Position numbers and translations under genes: made by a program
The notes under the pieces: model-generated
What the model was told of the DNA's origin: nothing
The model's input: the letters and a program-made list of their open reading frames with translations, nothing else
Database searches by the model: none
From: an uncultured Bacteroidales bacterium
Lineage (GTDB): Bacteria; Bacteroidota; Bacteroidia; Bacteroidales; P3
Length of the DNA stretch: 64,000 bases
Direction: 5' to 3'
NCBI GenBank assembly: GCA_900317125.1
Contig: ONFR01000007.1
Span: forward strand, 25,843 to 89,842
Part shown: positions 1-8,060 of the stretch, piece by piece
How positions within the stretch are numbered: the first letter of the stretch is position 1
Layout: every line of letters starts with the position of its first letter

Positions 1-767
1 AGTATACCGAAATAATTGGTGTATTGCTTGCCAAATTCCCCGATTAACATGTCAGGAGCTTCATTCAAAAAACGGGAACCGACAGAGCAAATGGCATTGA
101 GCATACGTTCTTTAGTTGTAGCAGCTTGATCTATCAACAGGCTAACGTACATGGGCACTCCACCTGTGACGGTGTATAGAAAGAGCAGGTCCTCTGGTGA
201 ATACTGAGGATTGTGCTCTTGAAGTATCTGTTTCAACGTATCGGTTCGGAATGGCTTAAGAATGATTTTGTGCGTCATACGCCCAAACAACGGCTCTTTG
301 CTATTCTCAAAAATGCGCTTCATCATTGAGTATATGGAGCCGCACACAATGAAATTGATTTTCGACCGCTGATGATACATGTCCCACAAGTATTGAAGTC
401 TGCTAAAGAAATCTGAACTGACATATTCCAATTCTTGGAACTCATCAATTACTAACGTCAGCTGCTCTTTCTCTGCATATTGAAACAGCTGCTCAATGAG
501 TTCGTGTAGCTTCAGATTATGCCCAACAATGCTGATATCGGTCTGTCGCTCGATGGATTGTTGAAACATTTGGCCGAGTACGCCCTCACTGGTACGATTG
601 GCAAAGAGGTAAATAAAATTGCGCTTACTTCCAAGGGCGTTTAATATTAACGATGTCTTACCGACACGTCGGCGACCTATCATCACCGTCATCGTTGCGG
701 TGTGAAAGGACTGTTCCCATATTTTTTCCAGACTTTCCGATTCTTGCTCTCTACCGTAGAATTTCAT
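1..767 (-). CDS. Archaeal-type AAA ATPase (ATPase_2 family), 3' end cut by window edge
   Basis: I translated this directly; it runs off the left edge, so about 255 N-terminal residues are visible. A Walker A motif, GRRRVGKTS, lies near residues 31-39, and Walker B, LVIDEFQEL, near 105-113. Later come FIVCGS, GRMTHKIILKPF and a VTGGVPMY block. Together these are the usual landmarks of the PF01637 (archaeal ATPase, DUF234-associated) family, common in multiple copies in Bacteroidetes. Its substrate is not known; the C-terminal DUF234 part would lie outside the window. The start is the ATG at 767, just downstream of a TATCTTTG box and a perfect 25-bp palindrome, so transcription is probably controlled at that site. 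There is no obvious partner gene on the visible side. Confidence 0.85.
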   Translation of the reverse strand, partial: MKFYGREQESESLEKIWEQSFHTATMTVMIGRRRVGKTSLILNALGSKRNFIYLFANRTSEGVLGQMFQQSIERQTDISIVGHNLKLHELIEQLFQYAEKEQLTLVIDEFQELEYVSSDFFSRLQYLWDMYHQRSKINFIVCGSIYSMMKRIFENSKEPLFGRMTHKIILKPFRTDTLKQILQEHNPQYSPEDLLFLYTVTGGVPMYVSLLIDQAATTKERMLNAICSVGSRFLNEAPDMLIGEFGKQYTNYFGI

Positions 768-785
768 TGTATCAGCATTTTAAAT

Positions 786-810
786 AATCGCCATTACCGT
801 AATGGCGATT
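786..810 (-). promoter_or_regulatory. Perfect 25-bp palindrome at the ATPase promoter (operator candidate)
   Basis: Arms AATCGCCATTAC and GTAATGGCGATT are exact reverse complements around a single central base. The palindrome begins one base downstream of the -7 box of the ATPase gene and ends 18 bases before its ATG, so it covers the expected transcription start and the 5' UTR. This position suits a repressor operator. There is no T-run, which argues against a terminator. No regulator gene for it is visible here. Confidence 0.6.
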
Positions 811-811
811 A

Positions 812-819
812 CAAAGATA
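812..819 (-). promoter_or_regulatory. -7 box TATCTTTG for the ATPase gene
   Basis: On the minus strand this reads TATCTTTG, an exact match to the Bacteroidetes TAnnTTTG element. It lies 44 bases upstream of the ATPase ATG and directly abuts the palindrome. Confidence 0.7.
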
Positions 820-922
820 CAAAATATTTTTGAATAGAGACTTACGAAGGCGATTTTTATGCAAAAAATACAAATAATGCAAACGAAAGGAGCCTCAGTT
901 ACTATTCTTCTTGGAAGTGTTA

Positions 923-1061
923 GCCGTTGCTCCTATTCAGTTGCGACGGCTGAGTGTTTGCCGTTGCTCCTATTCAGTCGAGACAGCTGAGTGTTTGCCG
1001 TTGCTCCTATTCAGTCGCGACGGCTGAGTGTTTGCCGTTGCTCCTATTCAGTCGCGACAGC
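923..1061. repeat. 37-bp tandem repeat, 3 full copies plus one partial, overlapping a gene's 3' end
   Basis: Copies begin at 923, 960, 997 and 1034, and the last is truncated near 1061. Each begins GCCGTTGCTCCTATTCAG, carries a GTCGCGAC-like centre and ends GCTGAGTGTTT; copies differ at a few bases. The last copy contains the final VATE codons and stop of the 153-residue protein gene. The three others therefore repeat that gene end outside the reading frame. Within most copies GCCGT and ACGGC can pair, so each could form a small hairpin. Confidence 0.9.
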
Positions 1062-1505
1062 GAATACTTCTTCGCCGTTCATGCGCATTGAGGTCAGTTT
1101 CCAGGTGCCGTCGGGTTGCTTGCTGTAGCGGTATTTGTACACCGTCTGCGTGGGCTTGCCGTCTTCGTCGTAGGTGGTCTGGGTGCAACGGGTGCGGTTG
1201 CCGTGGCTGTCGTATTTGTTTTCCTCTGTGTAGAGGAGGTATTCATCCACTGTATAAACCTCTTTGCGTACCGGGCGACCCTGCTTGTCGTAGCTCTGCA
1301 GGGTGCGGGTCTCCACTACGCCTGTACTGTCGTAGGTGTAGGTGATAAGCACCGCCAAGCGGTCGTAGGCATCCACCACACCGTGTGACGAACGCACCAC
1401 TCGTCCCTGCTCGTCATAGTTTATGCCAATCTCCTGTGCCCAAAGTGAATTGAGAATTGAGAATTGGGAATTGAGAATTAAGAGTATCAGTATAATCTTT
1501 TTCAT
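1044..1505 (-). CDS. Small secreted protein, possibly DUF3836-like
   Basis: 153 residues with an N-terminal signal peptide ending near LWAQ, then a soluble domain rich in Y, D and G with repeating elements such as YDEQGR, YDKQGR, YDSHGN and YDEDGK. This YD-repeat-like texture resembles short DUF3836-type secreted proteins of Bacteroidales, but the assignment is tentative. The hydrophobic core of the signal peptide is encoded partly by an AATTGAGAATTG repeat. The stop codon lies inside the last copy of a 37-bp tandem repeat, so both ends of this gene border repetitive DNA. It stands alone; the next minus-strand gene, ettA, lies 115 bases downstream across an intergenic repeat. Function unknown. 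Confidence 0.75.
   Translation of the reverse strand: MKKIILILLILNSQFSILNSLWAQEIGINYDEQGRVVRSSHGVVDAYDRLAVLITYTYDSTGVVETRTLQSYDKQGRPVRKEVYTVDEYLLYTEENKYDSHGNRTRCTQTTYDEDGKPTQTVYKYRYSKQPDGTWKLTSMRMNGEEVFAVATE
1447..1480. repeat. AATTGAGAATTG short-word repeat inside a signal-peptide coding region
   Basis: Four imperfect units of GAATTGAGAATTG occur back to back and are translated on the minus strand as ILNSQFSILNS. The same word occurs in non-coding DNA near 22799-22818 and 25748. Confidence 0.8.
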
Positions 1506-1524
1506 GGGCTTGGGAAGATTATGA

Positions 1525-1620
1525 ATGTGTGAACGCGTTAATACATTAATATGTTAGTCAATTTGCTGCCGCATCAAAGACTCACGAACTAACACATTAA
1601 CGAATTGACACATTCAAGGA
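1525..1620. repeat. Intergenic TTAACG-word repeat (copy 1)
   Basis: The whole gap between the 153-residue protein gene and ettA is made of words such as GTGTGAACGCGTTAATAC, ACACATTAACGAATTG and GACACATTC. The left half reads GTGTTAAC-like and the right half its complement ACATTAACG, so the copy is loosely palindromic. Related copies lie at 10856-10990, 12758-12822, 14863-14905, 16103-16206, 22797-22893 and 24150-24266. Confidence 0.75.
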
Positions 1621-3291
1621 TTACTTCATCAGTTTCTTGTAGCGCAGGCGGTGCGGGGTGTCGTCGCCGAGGCGTTTGCGGCGGTTCTCCTCGTACTCGC
1701 TGTAGCTGCCTTCGAAGAAATAGACCTGTGAGTCGCCTTCAAAGGCCAGGATATGGGTACAGATGCGGTCGAGGAACCAGCGGTCGTGGCTGATGACTAC
1801 GGCACATCCGGCAAAGTTCTCCAAGCCCTCTTCCAGGGCGCGCATGGTGTTCACGTCAACGTCGTTGGTGGGCTCGTCAAGCAGCAGCACATTGGCTTCG
1901 CTCTTCAATGTCAGAGCCAGATGCAGCCGGTTGCGTTCACCACCACTCAGCACGCCGGCCTTCTTGCTCTGGTCGGTGCCGGTGAAGTTGAAGCGCGACA
2001 GATAAGCACGGGCATTCACTAGTCGTCCGCCCATGGGGATAAGCTCGTTGCCTTCCGACACCACATCGTAGACACTCTTTTCGGGGTCAATCTGCACATG
2101 CTGCTGGTCCACATAGCCTATCTTTACCGTCTCGCCCACGGTGAAGGTGCCGGTGTCGGGCTTTTCCAGTCCCATGATAAGGCGGAAGAGGGTCGTCTTG
2201 CCGCATCCGTTGGGGCCTATGATGCCCACGATGCCTGCGGGGGGTAGGCTGAACGTAAGGTTCTCGTACAGCAGTTTGTCGCCGTAGGCTTTGCTTACAC
2301 CCTCCACCTCTAGTACCTTGTTGCCCAGTCGCGGGCCGTTGGGGATGAAGATTTCCAGATTCTGCTCCTTCTCCTTCACGTCCTCGTTCATCATGCGGTC
2401 GTATGCTGCCAGACGGGCCTTGCCTTTGGCGTGACGGGCTTTGGGTGCCATGCGCACCCATTCCAGCTCGCGCTGCAGGGTCTTGCGGCGTTTGCTCTCC
2501 TGCTTCTCCTCCATGGCCAGCCGCTGGGTCTTCTGATCCAGCCAACTGCTGTAGTTACCCTGCCAGGGGATACCTTCGCCGCGGTCCAGCTCCAAAATCC
2601 AGCCCGCCACGTTGTCGAGGAAGTAGCGGTCGTGCGTCACGGCAATTACGGTGCCTTTATATTGGCGCAGATGCTGCTCCAACCAGTCGATGCTTTCGGC
2701 ATCCAGATGGTTGGTGGGCTCGTCGAGCAGCAGGATGTCCGGCTCCTGCAGCAGCAGACGGCACAGCGCCACACGTCTACGCTCGCCTCCGCTGAGGTTC
2801 TTCACAGGTGTATCCTCGTCGGGACAGCGCAGGGCATCCATGGCGCGTTCCAGCCGGCTGTCGAGGTTCCAGGCGTCGTATTGCTCCAACAGTTCTGTCA
2901 GCTCGCCCTGCCGTTGACACAGCTTGTCGAAGTCAGCATCGGGGTCGGCAAAGGCGTTGTTCACCTCCTCATACTCTTTCAGGGCATCCACTATGGGCTG
3001 CACAGCCTCCTGCACCACCTCCTTCACAGTCTTGCTGTCGTCCAGCTTGGGCTCCTGCTCCAGATAGCCCACGCTGTAGCCGGGCGAGAAGACCACCTCG
3101 CCTTGGAAGTCCTTGTCCACCCCGGCGATAATCTTCAGCAGTGAGGACTTACCCGAACCGTTCAAGCCGATAATGCCGATTTTGGCACCGTAGAAGAAGG
3201 ATAGATAAATGTCTTTCAGTATCTGGCGGGAAGGCGGTATCAGCTTGCCCACACCTACCATTGAGAAAATGATTTTCTTGTCGTCAGCCAT
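1621..3291 (-). CDS. ettA: Energy-dependent translational throttle protein EttA (ABC-F ATPase)
   Basis: 556 residues, the normal EttA length. It has two ABC cassettes: the first with Walker A GLNGSGKSS, signature LSGGERRR and LLLDEPTNHLD, the second with GPNGCGKTT, LSGGERNR and LLLDEPTNDVD. The linker between them is rich in basic and glutamine residues, as in the P-site tRNA interaction motif of ABC-F proteins, and there are no membrane segments. EttA binds the ribosomal E site and gates the first elongation cycles according to the ATP/ADP ratio. It acts in the cytoplasm. recJ lies 94 bases upstream on the same strand; the intervening DNA has a 10-bp hairpin but no U-run, so co-transcription is possible. 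Confidence 0.95.
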   Translation of the reverse strand: MADDKKIIFSMVGVGKLIPPSRQILKDIYLSFFYGAKIGIIGLNGSGKSSLLKIIAGVDKDFQGEVVFSPGYSVGYLEQEPKLDDSKTVKEVVQEAVQPIVDALKEYEEVNNAFADPDADFDKLCQRQGELTELLEQYDAWNLDSRLERAMDALRCPDEDTPVKNLSGGERRRVALCRLLLQEPDILLLDEPTNHLDAESIDWLEQHLRQYKGTVIAVTHDRYFLDNVAGWILELDRGEGIPWQGNYSSWLDQKTQRLAMEEKQESKRRKTLQRELEWVRMAPKARHAKGKARLAAYDRMMNEDVKEKEQNLEIFIPNGPRLGNKVLEVEGVSKAYGDKLLYENLTFSLPPAGIVGIIGPNGCGKTTLFRLIMGLEKPDTGTFTVGETVKIGYVDQQHVQIDPEKSVYDVVSEGNELIPMGGRLVNARAYLSRFNFTGTDQSKKAGVLSGGERNRLHLALTLKSEANVLLLDEPTNDVDVNTMRALEEGLENFAGCAVVISHDRWFLDRICTHILAFEGDSQVYFFEGSYSEYEENRRKRLGDDTPHRLRYKKLMK

Positions 3292-3385
3292 AGTTGAGGA
3301 TGTTTTTTTGTTTTCTAAAGGTTTACTGAGGTATCCCGGGAAGTGATAGGGAATCCCAGGATACGCTTTTTGTTATCGTCTGGTT

Positions 3386-5224
3386 CTAGTCTTCGTCGAA
3401 GTGGAGGTCCTTGACGTTGATCTGTATCTCGGTCTTGCCGTTCCAATAGTTCTCTTCGAGGGTGTAGCAGATGGTGAAAGGGTGGCCTTTCTTGACGCGG
3501 GGGTAGCAATGCCCCAGTTGGAAACCGATGGCGGGGTAGGTCTTCGACCGCGAGAGGAGGGAGATGACATTGAACTTGAGGTGGTTGGAACCCACCACGC
3601 GGGGGTAGCCCGTGTCGACAAGACTGTGCGACATGAACACCGGCACGTTGTTCTCCGGACCGAAGGGACCGAATTGCTTCAGGATACGCAGGAATTTGGG
3701 TGTGATATGTTTGCCAAAGTCCAGCTCGGCGTCAATCTCTATCTCGGGAACCATACTTTCTTTCGGCAGGGTCTGGGTGACCACCTCTTCGAAACGCTTG
3801 GTGAACGCCTCTAGGTTTTCGGGTTTCACCGACACCCCTGCGGCGCAGCGGTGACCGCCGAAATGTTCAAGCAGGTCGCTGCATTGTTCGAGGGCAGCAT
3901 GGACGTCGAACTCCTTGATGCTGCGTGCCGACCCGGTGAAGAGGTCGTCGGTGGAGCGGGTGAAGATAACCGTGGGCTTGTAGTAGGCCTCCACCAGCCG
4001 CGATGCCACGATGCCCACCACACCCTTGTGCCAGTTCTCGTCAAACAGCACGATGCTCTTGCGGTTCCGCATCACGGGGTTGCTCTCTATACGGCGTTTG
4101 GCCTCCTCGGTTGCCGAGCTGTCGAGGTCCTTGCGCTGGGTGTTGTACTCGTTGATTTCCTTGGCCAACATCTCCGCCTGCTCGGCATTGTCGCTCAATA
4201 GCAGGCGCACTGAGTCGAAGGCGCTGCGTATGCGTCCAGCAGCGTTGATGCGGGGGCCGACAAGAAACACGAGGTCGGTGATGTTCAGCTCCTTGCGGAA
4301 GTACGACTTGTCCTCGGGGTGTTGGCGCTGTTCCTCCTCGGAGCGGCGTTCGATGTGGCCGTAGGTGAGGATGGCCTCGATGCCAGGACGGGGACGGGTG
4401 TTGATAACCTTCAGTCCGAAAGCCGCCAGCACACGGTTTTCGCCCATGATGGGCACGATGTCCGACGCAATACTCACCGCCACAAGGTCCAGGTATTTCA
4501 GCAGACGCAGCTGCAGGTCGTCGCGCTTCTCGCGGCGGATGTCGTCCAATGTCTCGGGCGGGTCGCAGAGGCGCACGCCTACGCGCTGCTCCTGGTGTGC
4601 TTCGACAATCTTGAACCCAATGCCGCATCCCGACAGCTCTTTGTAGGGGTAGGGGCAGTCCTCGCGCTTGGGGTCCAGCACGGCCACAGCGGCGGGAATG
4701 TTGTAACCGTCGGGCAGATGGTGGTCGCCGATAATGAAGTCGATGCCGAAACTTGACGCATAGGCCACCTGCTCCATGGCCTTGATGCCGCAGTCCAGTG
4801 CGATAATCAGTTTAACACCCGTCTCGCGGGCATAGTCGATGCCCTGAAACGAAATACCGTATCCCTCGCTGTCTCGGTCAGGGATATAAAAATCAATGTT
4901 GCGGTGGAATGTACTGAGGTAGGAGTACACCAGGGCAACAGCTGACGTGCCGTCCACGTCGTAGTCCCCGTATATGAGGATGCGCTCGTGGCGGCGGACC
5001 GCCTCGTTGATACGAGCAATAGCGCGGTCCATGTCCTTCATGAGGAAAGGATCATGCAACTGGTCCAAGCTTGGTCGGAAGAAACACCGTGCCTCTTCGA
5101 ACGTCGTCACACCACGCTCTACAAGCAGCGTGGCGATAATTTCGTCAACTCCTAATGCTTCCGCAAGTTTTTTAACTACCTCTTTGTCATAATCTTCCCT
5201 TAATATCCAACGTTTTTCTTTCAT
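3386..5224 (-). CDS. recJ: Single-stranded-DNA-specific exonuclease RecJ
   Basis: 612 residues. DHH-family metal motifs are visible in order: GDYDVDGTSA (about residue 82), ALDCGIK, IIGDHHLPDG and LVGPRINAAGRIRSA. The DHHA1 nucleic-acid motif FGGHRCAAGVSV follows near residue 460, and a C-terminal OB-fold-like domain ends VKDLHFDED. RecJ degrades ssDNA 5' to 3' in RecFOR recombination and mismatch repair. A weak -7 box, TACCTTTA, lies 13 bases before the ATG. The gene is probably transcribed ahead of ettA. Confidence 0.96.
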   Translation of the reverse strand: MKEKRWILREDYDKEVVKKLAEALGVDEIIATLLVERGVTTFEEARCFFRPSLDQLHDPFLMKDMDRAIARINEAVRRHERILIYGDYDVDGTSAVALVYSYLSTFHRNIDFYIPDRDSEGYGISFQGIDYARETGVKLIIALDCGIKAMEQVAYASSFGIDFIIGDHHLPDGYNIPAAVAVLDPKREDCPYPYKELSGCGIGFKIVEAHQEQRVGVRLCDPPETLDDIRREKRDDLQLRLLKYLDLVAVSIASDIVPIMGENRVLAAFGLKVINTRPRPGIEAILTYGHIERRSEEEQRQHPEDKSYFRKELNITDLVFLVGPRINAAGRIRSAFDSVRLLLSDNAEQAEMLAKEINEYNTQRKDLDSSATEEAKRRIESNPVMRNRKSIVLFDENWHKGVVGIVASRLVEAYYKPTVIFTRSTDDLFTGSARSIKEFDVHAALEQCSDLLEHFGGHRCAAGVSVKPENLEAFTKRFEEVVTQTLPKESMVPEIEIDAELDFGKHITPKFLRILKQFGPFGPENNVPVFMSHSLVDTGYPRVVGSNHLKFNVISLLSRSKTYPAIGFQLGHCYPRVKKGHPFTICYTLEENYWNGKTEIQINVKDLHFDED

Positions 5225-5378
5225 TTTTTACTGGTTGTAAAGGTACGACTTTTTTTTGGATTGAATGAAAAAAAAATCTATTTTTCACCAGAACGAAGGA
5301 TAATGAGTTGACAACTATTGCATTGTGGTGGTATTGTATGTTGTTCCCCCGGCAGACAGCAGGATTGGGCTGTGCGGA

Positions 5379-5404
5379 GGGGAAGAACATGGTGTTTCTT
5401 CCCC
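5379..5404. terminator. 9-bp hairpin between the outer-membrane protein gene and recJ
   Basis: GGGGAAGAA pairs with TTCTTCCCC around an 8-base loop, downstream of the 382-residue protein gene that ends the 10.9-5.5 kb operon. No clear T-run follows on the minus strand, so termination is only a guess. The rest of the 270-base gap holds the weak recJ -7 box and nothing else recognised. Confidence 0.35.
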
Positions 5405-5494
5405 TAATAGATGGTCGGTCGGATTAAAGATGAATAATCCCAACGGCCATTAGGAAAGCGAAAACGCTGTAGGAAATAGGCAAAAATGGGCGGG

Positions 5495-6643
5495 CTATTC
5501 AACTGTGTGGTAGCGTCCGCCGAAGGCAATGCCCACCTGCGCCGTCAGGCAGAGTCCTTTGGGGCTACCCTCTATGCGTGGGAACGAGGAGTAGGAGAGG
5601 CGCAGCTTGCCCTGTAGCGAGATGTGGTTGCGGTCGCTGATGCGGTGGTCGCCAAACAGGTGGTTGAAGCGGGGGAAGGTGTTCTGCTGCCAGAAGTGGT
5701 AGCGGAACATGACTCCCACAGTAGGCTCGAGTCGGGTGTAGGCAAAGCGGTCTTCCCATTTCCGTTTGGCACTGAGTTCGTGCATACCGAGGCCGATGAT
5801 GGGGGAGAACTGCATGAGGTTGTTGTCGATGAGCAGGAATCCGTAGCCGATGTTGATGAGGGTGAGGCTGTAAGAATGATCTTTGAGAAAGATGCCCTCC
5901 ACCAGTTGAGGGTTATTCCTGTTGAGGAGGGGTGCGGTTTTGCGGGCATCGTAGCTGCCCATGATGGCCTCAATGTCGAGGAGATGGCTTTTCCATTGGA
6001 AGGCAAAGCTATACCCAATGGCGAATGCGGGGGTAAAATACTGTCCCATGGAGCCAAACGGGTAGGACATCCCCAGCGAGAAGTAGGCGCTGTAGCCGAA
6101 TGGGCGGGGGGTGTAGGTGGGTTGGTAGTAGGCTGGGAGCATGTCGAGTTGCTGCCAGACTTGCTTCTCGAAGGTGGCGAGGGCTGCGGTGTCGGTGCCG
6201 TCTTGTGTCAGTTGGCGGAAGTAGGCTATGCGTTGGTTGAGGCGGTCGTTGGCTCCATAAAGCATGTTGCTGTAGGAGCCTGGGTCGTCGGAGGTGTTGA
6301 GCGAGCGTTGAAGGGTGCGGCGCTCCACTTCGAGCATGTCGAATATCACTTGGTTGTAGCGTAGCAGCTGGGGGGTGCGGTGGTCGGCAGTGACCCACGA
6401 CGAGGAGGGGAGCATCCAGGCTTCGGCACGGTAGAAGAAGGATTTGATACCGTCTATATTTTCCTGTACGGGGCTGAAGCCGATGTTGTATTGTAGCAGC
6501 GAGTTTTCATCGGTGTTGGTGGGGGTGGCGGTAAAGTCGTCCCAGGTGAGGGGACCTAGGCTCCAGGTACGTTGCAACTCTTGTGCTGCACAGCTGAGAC
6601 TGAGGGTCAGCAGCAGGATAGAAATGGCTAGTTTGTGTGTCAT
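5495..6643 (-). CDS. Secreted outer-membrane barrel protein with a DUF922-like N-terminal region
   Basis: 382 residues with a signal peptide (cleavage after SCAAQ). The first 170 residues contain LTWDDF and LLRYNQVIFDMLEVE, reminiscent of the DUF922 pattern LxWxDF...HExxHFDI...E, but without its histidines. The second half alternates short hydrophobic aromatic strands (FGYSAYFSLGMSYPFG, FTPAFAIGYSFAFQWKS, NIGYGFLLI), as in an outer-membrane beta-barrel. It starts 22 bases after the ABC permease gene and is the last gene of that run. Function unknown; the DUF922 comparison is my inference from a short pattern. Confidence 0.7.
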   Translation of the reverse strand: MTHKLAISILLLTLSLSCAAQELQRTWSLGPLTWDDFTATPTNTDENSLLQYNIGFSPVQENIDGIKSFFYRAEAWMLPSSSWVTADHRTPQLLRYNQVIFDMLEVERRTLQRSLNTSDDPGSYSNMLYGANDRLNQRIAYFRQLTQDGTDTAALATFEKQVWQQLDMLPAYYQPTYTPRPFGYSAYFSLGMSYPFGSMGQYFTPAFAIGYSFAFQWKSHLLDIEAIMGSYDARKTAPLLNRNNPQLVEGIFLKDHSYSLTLINIGYGFLLIDNNLMQFSPIIGLGMHELSAKRKWEDRFAYTRLEPTVGVMFRYHFWQQNTFPRFNHLFGDHRISDRNHISLQGKLRLSYSSFPRIEGSPKGLCLTAQVGIAFGGRYHTVE

Positions 6644-6665
6644 AATTTATTGTGTATAAGTGTTT

Positions 6666-8039
6666 TCATCTAATCTTTTTGTCTCTTTTCAGCAATCGCC
6701 ATACGTCGCGCCAGGAGGCTTTCTGTCCGTAGCGGAGGATGGCGGAGCGGTAGACGCGGGCGGCGGCCCAGATGCAGAGGGGGAAGGTGGCAAGGAGCAG
6801 AAGCATGGAGAGCACCACCTGCCACACGGGGACACCAAAGGGGATGCGCATCAGCATGGCTACGGGCGAGGTGAAGGGGATGATGGAGAGCCATACGCTG
6901 ATGCTGCCCGAGGGTTGCCCAATCATGGATGGGAGCAACAGGATGGTAAGTATCAAGGGGATGGTGAGTGGGATGGTGAATTGTTGCGAGTCGGTCTCGT
7001 TGTCGACCAGCGAGCCTGCAGCGGCGAAGAGAGAGGCGTATAGCAGGTAACCGAATACGAAGTAGAAGAGAAATAGGAAGATAATCATGGCGAAGTTGAT
7101 GCCTGTGAGGCCTTCGATGAGGTCTTGGATGCTGTTGTCAATGCCCTCGCCAGCCTGGTACTGGGCGGCACGTTCTTGTTCTGTCTGGTACTGGTAGGTG
7201 GCTTCGGTGCCTTTTGAGGCAATCTCGGTTTGACTGTGGCGTTCGGTGGCTTGCTGGAAGAGGTCGGCATGGGTGAGCTGCACGCCTGTGACCAAAGCAC
7301 CGGCGAGGAGCACCCAAAGGGCAAACTGGGTGAGACCGACAAGCCCGATACCCACCACTTTGCCCATCATGAGCTGGAAGGGTTTGACGCTGCATACAAT
7401 GACTTCCACTATGCGACTGGTCTTTTCCTCCATAACTCCTCGCATCACTTGTGAGCCGAACATAAAGACAGCAATGAAGACAAGCATGGCGAGGATTATG
7501 CCGACTGCGATTTTGACTTGGAGAAAACCATCGCGGCCCGTCTCGATGTCCTGGGTGCGCAGTTTGATATGGGTGGAGGTGAGGAGGGTATAGTCTTCGG
7601 GGGTGAGGCCGTGAACGTCGAGCAGGATGCGGTTGCGCAGTATCTCTTGAAGCTGGTTCTGTGCATCTGTCTGCACATTGAGCGCGGGCATGTCGGAGCG
7701 GTAGAAGAGATAGGCGTCGCGCGGTAGGGTGGTCTCGCGAGCAGGGATGTAGACAATGGCGTCGAGGCTGTCGTACTGCTGCAATTGTCGACGTGCGTAG
7801 TCAATGCTTCCCGCTTCGTGATAGGAGATGTCGCGCCCCGAGCGGAATTGGCCTTGGAAGAGGCCTGTGTCGTCGACTATCAGCACGTGCGAGTGTTCGA
7901 GGGGACGCGTGGCCAGAAAGATGGGGATGGCGTAGACCACGGCCAGCAGGATAGGTACGACGATGGTGAGTATCCAGAAGGAAGTTTTCTTGACGCGGGT
8001 GAAGTATTCGCGTTGTATGACAAGGAGTACTTTGTTCAT
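6666..8039 (-). CDS. ABC-2 type transporter permease (NatB/YhaP-like)
   Basis: 457 residues. One N-terminal membrane helix (about 20-45, FWILTIVVPILLAVVYAIPIF) is followed by a large extracytoplasmic domain of about 150 residues and then five or so helices. A stretch resembling the ABC2_membrane_3 coupling segment, MRGVMEEKTSRIVEVIVCSVKP, is present (first part of a well-known EKTSRIVE motif). This layout fits ABC-2 exporters such as NatB, which pump out ions or drugs. The gene starts 21 bases after its ATPase partner, so they form a transporter pair. Substrate not predictable. Confidence 0.9.
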   Translation of the reverse strand: MNKVLLVIQREYFTRVKKTSFWILTIVVPILLAVVYAIPIFLATRPLEHSHVLIVDDTGLFQGQFRSGRDISYHEAGSIDYARRQLQQYDSLDAIVYIPARETTLPRDAYLFYRSDMPALNVQTDAQNQLQEILRNRILLDVHGLTPEDYTLLTSTHIKLRTQDIETGRDGFLQVKIAVGIILAMLVFIAVFMFGSQVMRGVMEEKTSRIVEVIVCSVKPFQLMMGKVVGIGLVGLTQFALWVLLAGALVTGVQLTHADLFQQATERHSQTEIASKGTEATYQYQTEQERAAQYQAGEGIDNSIQDLIEGLTGINFAMIIFLFLFYFVFGYLLYASLFAAAGSLVDNETDSQQFTIPLTIPLILTILLLPSMIGQPSGSISVWLSIIPFTSPVAMLMRIPFGVPVWQVVLSMLLLLATFPLCIWAAARVYRSAILRYGQKASWRDVWRLLKRDKKIR

Positions 8040-8060
8040 GAGGCAGGGTTTTATAACATG

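Noticed and set aside
923..1061. A CRISPR array
   Set aside because: The 37-bp units are back to back with no spacers, and no cas gene is in the window.
3292..3385. A rho-independent terminator between recJ and ettA
   Set aside because: A 10-bp stem with one wobble exists (TATCCTGGGA/TCCCGGGATA), but no T-run follows on the minus strand.
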